Shown here piece after piece: positions 21,998 to 34,389 of a stretch of DNA of 64,000 nucleotides. The stretch covers positions 409,114 through 473,113 of the forward strand of contig JAACJM010000048.1 of NCBI GenBank assembly GCA_013368315.1, read 5' to 3'. The stretch comes from Tetrapyrgos nigripes. Its lineage: Eukaryota; Basidiomycota; Agaricomycetes; Agaricales; Campanellaceae. Within the stretch, counting starts at the first letter, position 1; the number at the start of each line of letters is the position of its first letter. The position numbers and the translations under genes were made by a program. Under the pieces are notes generated by a model that saw only the letters and a list, made by a program, of their open reading frames with translations, did not search any database and was not told the origin of the DNA.

Positions 21998-24302
21998 ACC
22001 ATATTTCAGATGGGCCCAAATTTTGATCTGGTTTTGGTGGGGTATTGGGAAGGGTTTGAGGAGATTTCAACCTTTTTCGATGTACTGGGAAAGAGTTGAT
22101 ATACCGCTAATGTTCTCGTGGACACTTTGACTCGTACAGCGCACGGCATACAAAAAGAGTACTAGTAGCCTGACTTGGAAAATACCCTACTGATACTGAT
22201 GCGAGCCCTCGACAGCCACCAGTCCTTGTAGGCTTCAAAAGGGACTGTATGGAGAAGAAGTGATGAGGGATTGATTCGGGAGAGATGAACGGTAATTCAC
22301 AATACCAACCGCGTAACGACGTCAACGAATCAGCACCGCAGCATCCTCAGCAGTCTCAAAGAGTGCAACACCGCATCCACAAAGAAAGACGTTGACGACA
22401 GAAAAAGATAAGATTAAACACATTTTTCTCACTAAACTCGGCCTATTCACTGATAGTAATACAGCTCTGTACGAGTTGGTTCAGACTCCTCAATCCCTTC
22501 CCTAGCTCAATTATATGGGTTTTGCTTCCACAATGAGGCTAAATAAGACACAAAAATGAGACGGAGGACAGCCTAGGAAGTAAGACACGGCGTACGAGGC
22601 TGTAGACGGACTAGGTTTTCGTTAACATGGGAGACGTCAAGTTGGCGCAAGTGTAATAAAAGCTAATCCGTCAGTTATTATCTGTCATTCAAAGAGGGCT
22701 ACCGGTGAGTGTATTCTCCACTAGGAAAAGCTGGGAAAGACAGAGGAAAGTTATAGTCATAGTACGCACTTCAACTCGGCAACAACGATATCTCGCTCCC
22801 CTGCTCCCCTTCTTCAATAACACGACATGATTCCTGCCGAATCCACCCTCCTTCAATATTGACGACCTTGCATTATCAGATTGCTTTGGTTGAGAATCGA
22901 AGTCTGTTTGAACTTTGGACAGAGATTTTTCGTGTCTTTGAAGGTAAGAGGAGGAAAACGGAAAGGAAGGAGATGAAGAACTAATTTCCTTCTTTGTAAA
23001 GGTTTGAGTCCTGGACCAAGAAAGGTAAGGTAACTTTGAAACTCCGTCCAAAACGCCGCGGCGCACCCCTTCAAGCTTCTTGCATTGCACCCGTACCACC
23101 ATCCCTCCTCCTACTTTTGTCAAAACTAACTCTCGCTCCAGCTTCAAGCCCCTTTCTGTAGTCATATGCGACGACGACAACGATGGTTGACCTTCTTAGA
23201 CCCTTGAAACCGAGATTTCGGGAATGCTTGGGAAGGCGACCACAAAGGTACGCCCTTATTTACTCCTCTTTGCTTCCATCCAAAGTTGTACGCGCACTCA
23301 CCTCTCAAACGACAAGCATATATACACCTCTATGGTGAGTTTCCGGTTATCTAATTCTTTCCTCCCATTTTACTAACAGCGTTACCCGTAATGCACATAG
23401 ATATCTATTTGGCCGTCATTTGGTGAGTTTCCCTCAATCATGTACCATTCCGGATAATATTACTCAAGACAAGTCCGCAAGGCTTTCATTTCGCATCAAT
23501 GTTAGCTTCCTCACACTCCTTTCTCAAGATCCTGCCTCTCCGTCTTTCACCACCTCTTGGATCCCTCTTGCATCGTTCTCGTTTCGCCTTCTACGTATTT
23601 TACAGGCTCAGCTCTGTAGTACCTGGTCGTGGTCACTCAATACACTTGTCTTTCTTATGATCATCGAAATAAGCCTTCCCTGGCCTTCCCTTTTGCTAAC
23701 AGATGTGGATTAAGCGGCAGCGGATAGGGGATCGGCACATGAGAGGGAGAAGGTTACTAATATAGGGGCGAGCGGCCTTCGCGCTGTCACCGGGAGAAAG
23801 GAAATGTGGCTGTGACCCACTTTTGATGGCTATCATCGTTTCTTCCTCCGCGACCTTTTCTTCAAACCGGGCCATCATGAGCTTTACTTGCAGCAAGACC
23901 AAGCCGGCGTTACAAGAGAACCCCCACTTCCAGTCGTCACCGAAGTCTACATGTACAATCAACTCACGAACAAAGTCTCTTCCTGAGTCAACCGTATTGA
24001 AGCCCTTGGACTGCATAAATTCCTCAAAGCTTCGAGGCTGGCACGAGAGCATTTTTCGGGCTGACCTTTTGTATCCACACCCTCCAACAGATCCCAAACC
24101 CACTACAGTCAAGAATCCTCCCGACTCTCCCGTGACCAGCACATTATTTATGACCCGTCACGATCTTCACGAATTTCGGGTAGGATTCGATGTGCACTGT
24201 TTTGATGATAGCGTTGTTCCTGGAGGCAAGTCGTGCAGCTTCCTCTGCGGCTTTTACATCTTTTTCTGACTTCACCGCCTCGCTGCTCCGTTCTGGTTGC
24301 TT
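21998..24302. repeat. Large inverted repeat B, left arm
   Basis: These bases match the reverse complement of 61700-64000. Paired positions sum to 86002 at the inner end and 85998 at the window edge, so only small indels separate the copies. The inner boundary is sharp, after TCTGGTTGCTT. It contains the conserved minus-strand reading frame listed separately. On the plus strand, small exon-like pieces with clean GTGAGT/AACAG borders (23.2-23.6 kb) might join into LTSPQGFHFASMLASS and beyond. That frame is broken in the other arm by a missing C, and the candidate ATG at 23182 is ACG there. Element type unknown. Confidence 0.85.
23696..24290 (-). CDS. Hypothetical protein of repeat B (frameshifted)
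   Basis: Minus-strand reading gives a helical start (EEAARLASRNNAII, then VHIESYPKFVKIVTGH), a stop, and in a neighbouring frame a longer segment from VLVTGESGGFLTVV through FGDDWKWGFSCNAG to EEETMIAIK. Both halves are conserved in the copy at 61712-62291 apart from one Glu/Lys change and an A-run difference at the 3' end, where a donor-like AAA|GTGGGT occurs. I do not recognise it; the two halves may be exons or one frameshifted frame. Confidence 0.35.
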
Positions 24303-24748
24303 GCGCCCTCAAGTATCAACTCTTATCGTACTCCTCCATCCCGTCCACCATCCCGTCCACGCCCGTCTTTTCATAACATCGTTCACCCAGTACAGTACTT
24401 CGACACCGGCATAACTCGGAAATCGCAACCGCAATCGCGACTGGGATCGCAACTCCGGCGGCGAATCGCAAATAGCAACTTTGGTGCTGGTGACACTGAC
24501 TGATGTCAATGCCATACAATAAACGTACCAATACCACTACCGTATACCGTTGCATTACATGGTCCGCTTAAGGCGCAACTAGCTTCAAATGCTAGTATTT
24601 GAAGTACTGTGTGCAATTATATATATTATCATTCAGTGTATATATGTACTAGCTGGCCGTTCTGTTTCAATGTAATTTCCTTCCAGTTGCCAAGTATGAC
24701 CTCGCTCTGATGCACTAATCCTAGTCCTAGAACTAAGTGGTTAGTGTA
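24303..24748. other. Intergenic, AT-rich
   Basis: Between repeat B and the 3' end of the next gene. It includes a TATATATATTAT stretch near 24.62 kb and no gene that I can support. Confidence 0.4.
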
Positions 24749-27700
24749 CTAGCATAGAACATCTTCGAAACTACGCACCCTTGATAAGCTCAAAACCACT
24801 ACTTTGCCTTGGCACAGTGGCCATCGTGCTACATGACCAAGAATATCCTTCATCTCAAGGATTTCCAGCTGTGACTTGAAGTTGGAAGATACCGTTTTCG
24901 CTTCGAATCCACGGGACCAAAACAGCATGAAAGGATCCTTCAACTTTTTTTCAGGTCGTAGGGGCAGACTCCGTCTGATGGCCATTCGCATACTCCCATC
25001 GAAGTGATCAAAGATATGCTGGATCTGACCAGCAACCCAAGAATCGCCATCCTTGAAACATACAAAACTGTTACCTACAGCCTTCTCGTTAGGCACAGTA
25101 TAGAAACCGCGCGGAGCTCTCACACGGGAGAAGCAGTGAATGCTACGAGAACCACAGGCGGAAGTGAGCTCTTGAGAAGGACCACTTGATATCAACCATT
25201 TCAGCGCCTCAAAAGTCTGACCGTTCACATTATCAGAGAGATTCTCTGAAGTACTGTCTTCACCCAAGTGTTCCTCATTTTCTGTGTCATGGAGCTGCTC
25301 CGAGTCATCATCGTTGCCCGCAGTGGAATAGCCTTTCTGATGATGATGATAAGCTGTATTCAACATCTTCAGACAGTAATCCAGAAGTGGAGGACAGTCA
25401 GGGCATAGAAGCCACTGCCTCACGGAGGCACCGTTATTGAAAGCATGAAGAATGGTTTTTTCGAATTGACCTGCCAGTATTAATTAAGTAGCGGTCTGAC
25501 AAAAGTGACGATATTCTCACCTTCTATGTGATTTATCGGAATACGTTGCATCTTTCCAATCAAGTTTTCCAATACAAATGCCCACCAGTTTTGCAGTACG
25601 CTGAACCTGTCCATGAAATCATATATGTGGAAGCCAAGATGGTGTGTTGGCTTGAAAAATCCGGGGAAATCCTTCCTCAGACCTAGGATATGCTGCAGGT
25701 AGGCATTTTGGAATGATTCTCGACGTTCTGCTGTCAGAGTGTCTTTTGTCATAATGATTAGTGCGCAAGACAGCCACAGGGATGTTTCTAGCACGGAGGA
25801 CATCTCGGTTGCGTTGGCAACTGCTACTGGCGAGCCAATTCCCCATATACCGAGCAGAGTTAATGGAAGATGGATGGAAAAAAGGGTTCTCCAGTGATCT
25901 GCCTTTAGCGTACCAGCCTTCTTCGTGCCGACATTTGACGGTGGTTTCGTGACCCAAGCGGGGGTAACTACTTCAGAGATGGTCTGACGCAATCGCCGCA
26001 GAACTTCTTTATAGTCGATTGGTTTCCATGCTAATTCTTCTGTAGGCTGTTCCTTACGCTACATCAGATATTTTTATGTCAGATTCCACCTCTACCCATC
26101 GAATGAAAGTGATACTCACCCAGAGGAGAAGCTGAGCTATCAAGTGTTTCTTTTTGACTTTTGCCAGCCTCGAGGGAAAGCGATTGAGGTCAACACAAAC
26201 GTATGCTAGGGCGTTCCAGGTATTATCATGCCAGAGAACTCGTCCAAGCTCTGCCAGTCCCTTTTCAAGTGGCTGTTGAAGTTTACGATGTATGTTGCCA
26301 ATAGAATATGCAGAATGGTGATTCATCTGAGCCGAAAGAAACTGCAAGAGGTTGGTACGCATATTTGGGGTAAAATCATAACACGTATCATCCATAGAAT
26401 AGTCGTATCCGGCGTCTTCGCCGTCTTCAGAAGAGGCCCAGGGAGCATTCGGAGTATCTCTACCATCTTTAGGAGTGAAGAATGGCCATGAAAAACTATC
26501 TTCTTCGACAACGCTACCAATTCGCTAGGATAATCAAGTTCAGGGATTGCAAAAGTCAAATTTTTTAGGACTTACCCATTCAATCAGAACGTTTGCCATA
26601 CTCTTCTTTGAAACATCCTTGACTGAGACAAACACTTGGTCCTCTACGCCCTCCGGAAAGATCATGAGGTCATTACAAACATACAGCAGAGATATCCATC
26701 TGTTTTTCCGCAGGCCGTCTCGCAGCTGTCTTGCCATGTGAGTACCAGGTGAAGGCACTGACCCTGACAGTAAATCATGAATCCGTGATATGTCCCGATA
26801 AGCATTCTTATCGTCTAGTACTTCTCTCTTCATCCACTTCATCCTCAACTCACGCAGCTGTTTGATATTCTCAGACAAACCACTCCATTCCACTATGAAC
26901 AGCCTGTCGTCATCACCAAGATCTTGGTCTCCATCAATTAACGTCAAAATTCTCTGCAAGGGCGAGGCAGCGTGCGTTGCCTTAACACCCGTAGAAGCCG
27001 TAGCAGTGGGATGGGGAGGAGGTGTGAAGTCATGATAGAAAGCGCGGTAGGAGCGATAAACAGGTTGGTCTTTACCCTTCTCTGACTCCTCCAAGCCAAG
27101 AGCTTCACGAAAATAGTTTTGTAGGATTCGGAGGAAGAAGGTATGCATTGGTTCTGGTACCAACTGCTGAGAAGGCTTCCAGTATGTCAGGGTCCACAAA
27201 GCGGAATGACGAGTACCATAGATTGCTTCGATCGTTTTTCGTTCTTTATTCGTGGCTGCTTGGCTCCATAAAATAGCACCCTCCCTCAAAGTATCGTCAT
27301 CTGCAGGACTCCAGTAATCGATGTCGATTCTATCTAGATGGGCGGTATGCCAGCATTGACATAAGAAACAGAAATGATGGGAGCTGGCATCATGGAATCC
27401 AGCGTATGGGCGGGCGGCTTTCAGGTCCATAACCAGCTTCGCTACGGCGATTCGATGAGTGCGATTGTATGGCAAATGAGGATTGTCTTTTCTTCCGTAA
27501 TTATAGGTACGGGCTGAGTGGAAGGGCGTGACACCGCGGCTGTAAGAAATGTCCAAGTCCTGCACCAAATGACGAAGATAATGGCTGTGAGCAGCTTCCT
27601 TTGGGTCCGGTTCATTGGGTCCCTGGATGAGCCCTGACAGGTAGATATATGCCGGGTCATTTGAAAGATGCAAAGGTAGATTGAGACAAAACATGATGAT

Positions 27701-29357
27701 CACACCCGTGGATTTTGTAGGTCCACGAATCCGGTTTCCTTCCACATTGAAAGAGTCCGCATGCATTTTGAAGAACCAACGACCCTCGGGACCACGATCC
27801 AACACGAAAAGACTGCCATCTGCAGCTCGGAAGTCCCGCACGAAACTACCATCTTCAGCTTTCCTCTTGGTGGCTGGATTATCCATCTTCTTGACAGTGT
27901 CACAGAAGTCATCGCCATATTTCTCAATGCCTGGGAGAGCAATGAATTTTCCAAACCAATCTAAAAAAGGATAATAGTGGAAAAATTGCTTCAGCTTTCC
28001 CTTCACGTTCAGAATGTCTTCACCACATAGGCCATGAGACGTGGTGTTGGAGCAGTGACTAGCATATACTGGTTCAGCAACTCCGTTGGGATAAGAGGGA
28101 GTGTATGTACATCGGCATTTCTTGCAGACTGCGATTGGTACCGAAGTGATCCCAAGGTTTAAGCGACGTTCAAGGGTGGCCATAGACTCTGGAATATCAT
28201 CTATCGCCTTGTTTTGTTCCAGAGTCGCTGTGCGGTGACCGAGAATGATAAACGAATGCGCAAAGAGCTTGAGCATCTTCAGCAGAATTGTTGCACTACG
28301 TTGTGATGCTCGGTTGAAGACCCGACTGACAAGTGTAATGCAGTACGCAATAAGGGTAGGTGTCAGACGGCGACTGCTTGGGTCAACGAATGCTTCACCT
28401 GGAAATAGTTTGAGCACCAGAAAAAACGTGAATTCACACTAAGAAAACTCACGGTTATCGATGCGAACGGGAGTGATATCTGGATGTCTGTTGCGCCAGT
28501 CTGCTACACCCTCTTCCAGTGACACCAGGCGAAACTGGAGGCTCTGAATGAGTGGATCTGTGACGTTTGATTTCCGGATCTTAGAAAGTGTTTCTTTAGA
28601 CCGTCCGACATCATTCTCCAATTCCCTCCCGGGGTCGTCTGAGAGAAGGTGTAATTTATCCTCCATTTTCTGCACTGTCTCCTCCTCCCGTGTGAGCGAT
28701 TTCAACGCGACAGTAGTAGCAGCATTGAGGTCTCAAGGTAAACCAAAAGGATGGAGGAACCCGTCGGGCCCAGGTAAGAGAGCAGACTCGATATTATCAT
28801 CGGCGACGTCATGGTCGGAACGTAAGATGTGGCTTAGCTAGTTTGCAAACAAAGTCAGACTTCGGTGACTACGGATTGGGGCCAAAAAAAATACACACTG
28901 CCAGCTCGGAAGTCATCTTCGAAAAATCTTCCATCTGCTCTTCAGACAAAAGACTAACATTATCCATGTCCCTATTCAAGATAGTCGCAAGAGATATCGA
29001 TTGAGAAAATATGTCCTTGTCGGTAGTGAAAGCAGGATAGGACTGTTCAGCATTCACAAATGACACTGAGGTTGTTGCGGACACCAAAGGAGGTGTCAAA
29101 CGAGGAGGGCGGGGAGATGGTGATTGGCGATTTTGCGACAGTCGGTGTCGTTTGGATTGTCGTTTGGGAGAGGTTGCAGAACCGCTAAGTTGAGATGAGG
29201 CATCCTCTTCAAGATTTCCCGAAGCTTTACGCTTTGTGGAATGAACTGATTTATTAGGGAGTGCAGCAGTATGCCCAGAAGAGCCTTCCTCAAAATTGGA
29301 GAGCTCATCCTGGGCCATTAACGCAACAAGGTCTTTCCAAAGTGGATCATCCTCCAT
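24749..29357 (-). pseudogene. Tnp2-like transposase, nearly complete
   Basis: Six exons read on the minus strand: 29357-28899, 28837-28453, 28398-26576, 26524-26120, 26058-25521 and 25471-24749, with GT-AG introns of about 50-65 bases. The N-terminus (MEDDPLWKDLVALMAQDEL) is acidic, then Ser/Arg/Pro-rich. A helical linker follows, then a long exon with CKKCRCTYTPSYP, DGSLFVLDRGPEG, LIQGPNEPDPKEAAH, FCFLCQCWHTAH and ALWTLTYWKP. The C-terminal exons match the other Tnp2-like gene (LQNWWAFVLE against LNWWCFPFE). Lesions: TGA at 28733-28735, where CGA is likely original, and a one-base slip at the TTTT run near 25440 at the start of the last exon. The ATG at 29357 is the first in frame; reading is open upstream to about 29489. 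Confidence 0.8.
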
Positions 29358-29988
29358 CACATTCCAGTAAAAAGTCGGCACGTAGAAAGATGAAGTAATG
29401 AAGGTGAGGTATATGAGGGAGCCTTGAGCCGGTGGAGGACTGAGAAGGCCACTCCAAGAAGTCAAAGAGGTCGCTTGGAAATCGCGCACGCGTCGCGCGT
29501 CACATTATGTCACACTGTATCTCGCGTATCTGCGACGGTATCACGTTAAGAACTCAAGCACCTATCAACTACGAAAGCTCACCCAAAAGTAACCACTCTT
29601 CACCCAGCCCAGGTTGTATAGGAAATGATGTAGCCGAGTCTGGTATAGTATAGCGTATTAGAAACATTTAGAAACCAATTAAAAGGCCTGGTTGAACAAT
29701 GTGGACTTACTCGGAAATACAGTGCTATTTCTCTTCGAGTACTTTTTCACCCGGTTACGCCAAAAGCTCGAAAATGTGCAGAAAATGGAAGCGGAGGATC
29801 TGAGCCATAAGACTTCCGTAGGAGGTGTAACACGGCGAATGTGGTATTGTGGAAGATTCCGATGTACATTGGAGAAGAAACGATCGGTCTCCCTCCAATG
29901 TCTCTAACAATAAGATTCATGCTAGTTCCGGGTTGTGGTTGGTATATGATACACTAAGTATGCAAATTTCGCGCTGCGTACTTATACA
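29358..29988. other. Intergenic / promoter region
   Basis: Upstream of the transposase gene. It contains ACGCGT at 29488-29493 within a CGCG-rich stretch. A plus-strand open stretch at 29692-29907 has no support beyond being open. Confidence 0.4.
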
Positions 29989-31387
29989 CTAATTAGTATC
30001 TATGTGTACTTGAAGTGCTCTCAAAGTCATAGTGAGATCCTGGAGCGTCACAATCCAGTCTTCGGTGCCAATCTGTAGCTTATCTCCACTCAGATATTTC
30101 AATCCCTGACCCCACCATTTCATGCTCGCAATAATCGAAAACCAACCATTCATCCCCGACTTGTTCAATTCTTTCCATGTACCAGTGGCAATCTTATTCT
30201 TGGAGTGCAGTTTGTCCAACCAACCCTGCATGCTCTTGGGAAATCCTTCGATGAAGTCCAGTCCAATCTTGGGAATGCTGCAGTGCGGGGGAAAACGACC
30301 ATAGCTAATCCATTTCGAAGTCTCACCTGGTCGGTTCTCCGCGTCAAGGGTACCTCCAGATTTCTTCCAACCATGAAGGCGCTCAAAGCAGATCCATTCA
30401 GTCACCAATGTAGCGTATTCGGAACCTAGCTCGATATTGACATAGGCAAAGGCGGTCAAAAACCATTTCTTGGCTTCTGCTACAGGTACATCTTCGGGGT
30501 GGAGTAAAAGATGAGAGCAAGCTGGCTGAACGTCTATGGCGCATAAAACTGAAGATTCCCTTTCAAAAGGATCGGCAGCCTGTTCAATGTGTGAGTGCAT
30601 CGGTATGACGAGAGGTCGATGAGGAGTACCGACCTCCTCTGAGCGAGTCTCGGGGGCATCAGTACCAGATGCACTAGCATCATTGCCGTCAGCTTGAATA
30701 CTCTGTAGAGGATAGAAATTTAAAAAATCAGACCGGTTGGAAAGGAATGAGATGGTATTTGTAGTTACCGAGCTATTATCCTCTGGGGTGGAATCAGTAC
30801 ATTCACTATGACCTTCGCCGGTCTAGATGGATTCCGTCATTCTCAAGTAGTGGAAGAATGTCATGGATTAACTCACCTGTGCGAGCCTTTCTGCCAAGAA
30901 GCGTTTCATAGACTGTATTTCGAGGTCCTTTTCTGTAATTAAACGAGACAATCTTTCATTTTCTCGATAATACTCCGTATTCTGTTGTCCGAGGCACTCT
31001 AGCTGTTCGTTCTCAGCTTCCTAGTGACGCCGGTCAAGAGATTTCACCCGAGATAATACATAGCACCATACCTGCAACAGCTGAATCTCCTCTTCCAAAG
31101 CATCCCTTTGCTCCTCAAGCTTGATAATCTTCATTTGTGCTTCCTTTGCCACCAATTCCAGTACAGTTATCCTTGCTGAAAGTTGCGCGATCGTGGCGTT
31201 GGCTTCTCGTAGTTGATGTCCGAAAACTGGCTGTTTGACTAAACGAACCTTCTGATGGAGGTAAGTCAAGCAGTAAGTATCAGTAGCAAAAGAAGAGCTT
31301 CTGACGGAGACGTACAGCTGGAATTTGATCATGAACGGTTTCCGAATCCTCCTCTAGTCTACGCTTGACATCCAGCATCTCTGACAT
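29989..31387 (-). CDS. Coiled-coil protein with Trp-rich C-terminal domain
   Basis: The ATG at 31387 begins MSEMLDVKRRLEEDSETVH. A donor GCT|GTACGT and an acceptor CATCAG join it to a long heptad-like helix (IAQLSARITVLELVAKEAQ, then IIKLEEQRDALEEEIQLL). Further exons continue the helix (YYRENERLSRLITEKDLEIQ) and an acidic Ser/Thr linker. The last exon (from about 30600) has a C-terminal domain with WFLTAFAYVNIELG, WICFERLHGW, GRFPPHCSIPKIG and SIIASMKWWGQGLKYLSG. Such a tail is frequent in uncharacterised agaricomycete proteins; its function is unknown. I see no stop or frameshift inside the exons I joined, so it may be intact. Confidence 0.65.
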
Positions 31388-31967
31388 AGTATGCCTCTCA
31401 GAGAGAAACCAATGATAAAGGAGTGGGAGAAGAGAAGAACAGAGAACGGAGAAGAGAAGAGACCAAGGCCATTTAAAAGCCACCTGAGACAAAGCAATGA
31501 TACAAAGAGTGCCAGTGAAAAACGACACCGGCGATTTCCGCCCAGATTGCTCGGAAACCCAGGACAATGCCCAGGACACTGTAAGAGACCTGTGTGTGGT
31601 GGTAACCAGTCGCCATTATGTAGTAGCTTGTGTAGCTAGGGAAGAGAGTCCGGACACGTCGTCATATCACGAGACCCGACATTCCCTATCAGGTTACGGT
31701 TCTAGCGATTTCTGCATTTACAAAGCAAGTAGAGTACAAATAAGACATATATGTACATGTATGAGAAGAATCCAAGACAATGATATCGGTTGGTGGCATA
31801 CAAAAAAACTATGCATTAGGGGCATTCTGTTTCGCATGGAGTGAGCGCATACATTTACCATCTCCGGAATGCCTGCTTCCTCGAACCTCCAAATTTTCTA
31901 TGAGCACTCTGACAGAGTGTAGGTGAATAGATGATATAAACAGCCAAAGGAATGACCTAATTACCTT
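31388..31967. other. Intergenic
   Basis: Between the start of the coiled-coil gene and the 3' end of the SNF2 fragment; both neighbours are on the minus strand. I see nothing defensible here. The 31391-31639 plus-strand frame overlaps no recognised motif. Confidence 0.35.
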
Positions 31968-34232
31968 TCAGGATCCTCCGCAATGACTGGACAGTGGCCT
32001 AGTCCTGCAAACGGCACACGCGTCTTCAGATTTTTTTGGTCTCTTGTTCGGAGCTTGGGGTAAGCTGGTAGGAGAGAATGGTCGTTTGAATCCATGGGGA
32101 GGTAGCAAGCGTTGACTGGAAGATGTCCCTGCGACAGGCTGACCTGGAGGCGGGGGCAGTGGCATCATGACTCCTTTAGACGTGTTAGCAGTCTGTGAGG
32201 CAGTATGTGTAGTACGCCAGGGCCCAGCAATATTAACTTGAGCTTGGGATCGAGGCATCAGACCACTGTTGGATGCGATAGAGTGTGGTACCGTATTCGT
32301 AAGTGAGGGACGGCCTGCATCATGATGACCTTGAGGTTGCAGAACACTGTTGGATGGGATAGTAGTCTTTGATGCAGTATTCGTCATAAGCGACGGCCCT
32401 GTGACATGCTGAACTTGGGCATCGTTCGATGTATGCAGTGCAGCCAGCAAGGGTTTCGCCAGTATCTGCACCGGTGTCTGGCCCGGAACTTTGACCTTCT
32501 CCTTTGCGCCCAACAGAGGTCCCTGGACAAGGTGGAAAGGTTGACCGACGAGTAGATGCCCATCACCGCGTTGATAGAGCAATTTGTCAATTGCTTGAAT
32601 TGCAGCAGACTATAGATAATAGGAACAATGAGTTTGGTTGAAGGTTCCAGTGTAAGAAATTAGCAGGTCGTACCCTATTTTCCCAAGACTCGTCTTCTGC
32701 GTGAACCATCAACATTTCCCTGTACTCGACCAGATTCTCCGATGATTCAAGCATGGAACATTCCCCATCTCCGTGATGCTGCCCGCATAGGTTACAGGAT
32801 GAAGCTTCCTTCTGAGTTTTGTCATCAACCTGTCCCTCTTTCTCGGCCTTCTCAATTAAAGAATCGAGGTCGTTATCCGTGTCTGAAACGTGTCAACTTC
32901 CGAACGCATCCTCAAAAGATCGCAACTTACAGACTATGTCCTTGGCAGACCCTTCATCGGACTCAAACAGTGCTTGGACACCATATTTGACCGTCATCTT
33001 GAACACCAGGCACTTCTTAGTCTGCCCAAAGCGATATGACCGAGCAATTGCCTACAGTGATAAATGAAATCGCAATCTCGATCTCGATTTCAGCAGTACT
33101 GAGAGACATACCTGCATATCCTACAATCCGAAGTCAGTAAACATCAGAAGGAAGGGGTATGAGTATCTAACCTGATGAGGATTAAAGTCTGGATCGAGAA
33201 CGATAACGATGTCTGCAGTCTGAGAACGGTTTTAAGTCACGAGCAGTAATATACCTGGTAATGTTCGTCACTTACAGCTAGATTGATACTGGCGCCCTGG
33301 TGCAAGTCAGCAGAAAGAAGAACTTAAAAGGTGGAAAATAACATACTCCAGCACGAGTGGTCAACAGATATATGAAAATGTCGGATCCTGGTCGATTAAA
33401 TTCGTCTATATCCTTTTGCCTCTGGAAGCCTGGAGTGTTACCATCCTGACACGACAATAAGTACCTGAGTGATAGAACCTGAGTAGGAAATTACCAGACG
33501 TAGGAACTTGTAGTTCTCTCCGACCAGAAAATCTTCCACAATATTCAACGTAATGACAAACTACTACGAAGGTCAGAATGTGATGATGCGTACGAAAAAC
33601 CGTGTCACTTACCTGACTGAACAGTAGTACTCTGTGTCCACGGCTTTTCAGCTTAGGCAGCGAGCTCTTGAGCAAGCGTAATTTCGCACTCGCGTCGATC
33701 ATTTTTCCCGTGCGTTTCTTGAGGTGAAATATTTCGTGGTTCGATCGCTTCGTCGCAGAGGGAGGATCTGAGCAGAAGATCGTGAGATTTAGTATATCAG
33801 AGTGAGAGATTGAAGTACTTTCGAAGCTCCATCAACAGATTGCTTACCTTTGTCTTGCGAACTTTTTACTTACTACCTGATTCGTTTAGACTTTCTAGAA
33901 TCTCCAAATTTCGCCCTGGAGATGTGGTAAAGGAAGACAAATTGGAGCAAAAAAGCATCAGGAAGCTCACTGAGTATCGACGCCGATAGACTTCCTTTTG
34001 CAGCTTAGTCATGGACACCAGCAGAATCACTTCATTCTGTACAACGTATGTACAAGGTACGTCAGTATGCCCCAAATGTATACTGCGGTAGTGTGAAATC
34101 TTCACCTTGGGTTGGCAAGTCCAGGACATCGCTTTTGATTCGACGGAGAAGTCTAAGATAAGGTCTCAAACGACCATGCCATTGCTTAACCGAATCTCTG
34201 TTTAGCTGGCACAGCTCACGGTCGACCGTCAC
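31968..34232 (-). pseudogene. SNF2/CHD-type chromatin remodeller, 5'-truncated
   Basis: SNF2-family ATPases slide nucleosomes. Minus-strand exons read: RPYLRLLRRIKSDVLDLP (end of the first ATPase lobe, where FLRRIKSDV is usual); after an intron NEVILLVSMTKLQKEVYRR; then KLRLLKSSLPKLKSRGHRVL, NIVEDFLVGENYKFLRLDG, DEFNRPGSDIFIYLLTTRAG, VIVLDPDFNPHQ and AIARSYRFGQTKKCLVFK. These are the helicase C-terminal lobe motifs, with the RxxRxGQ-type arginines. A long low-complexity tail ends in ACAVCRTRPLSSHCGG. The Walker A and DEGH box region and any chromodomains or PHD fingers are absent. The start (near 34.23 kb) abuts the promoter of the divergent gene. It cannot be an active ATPase. Closest kin by motif are Mi-2/CHD proteins. 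Confidence 0.75.
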
Positions 34233-34389
34233 GCGACGCGCCGACGCGGCACGCCCGGAATTGCATGACCTTGTAGTTAGCACGTGCGACCAAAACGCGT
34301 CCTTTCCTCCCGCGTAGCAATCGTTCCAAAATCGTTCAGCGTCCTTCGTTTTTCCTTCCCAGGAACACCAGCTTCATTTTTACAGCCGA

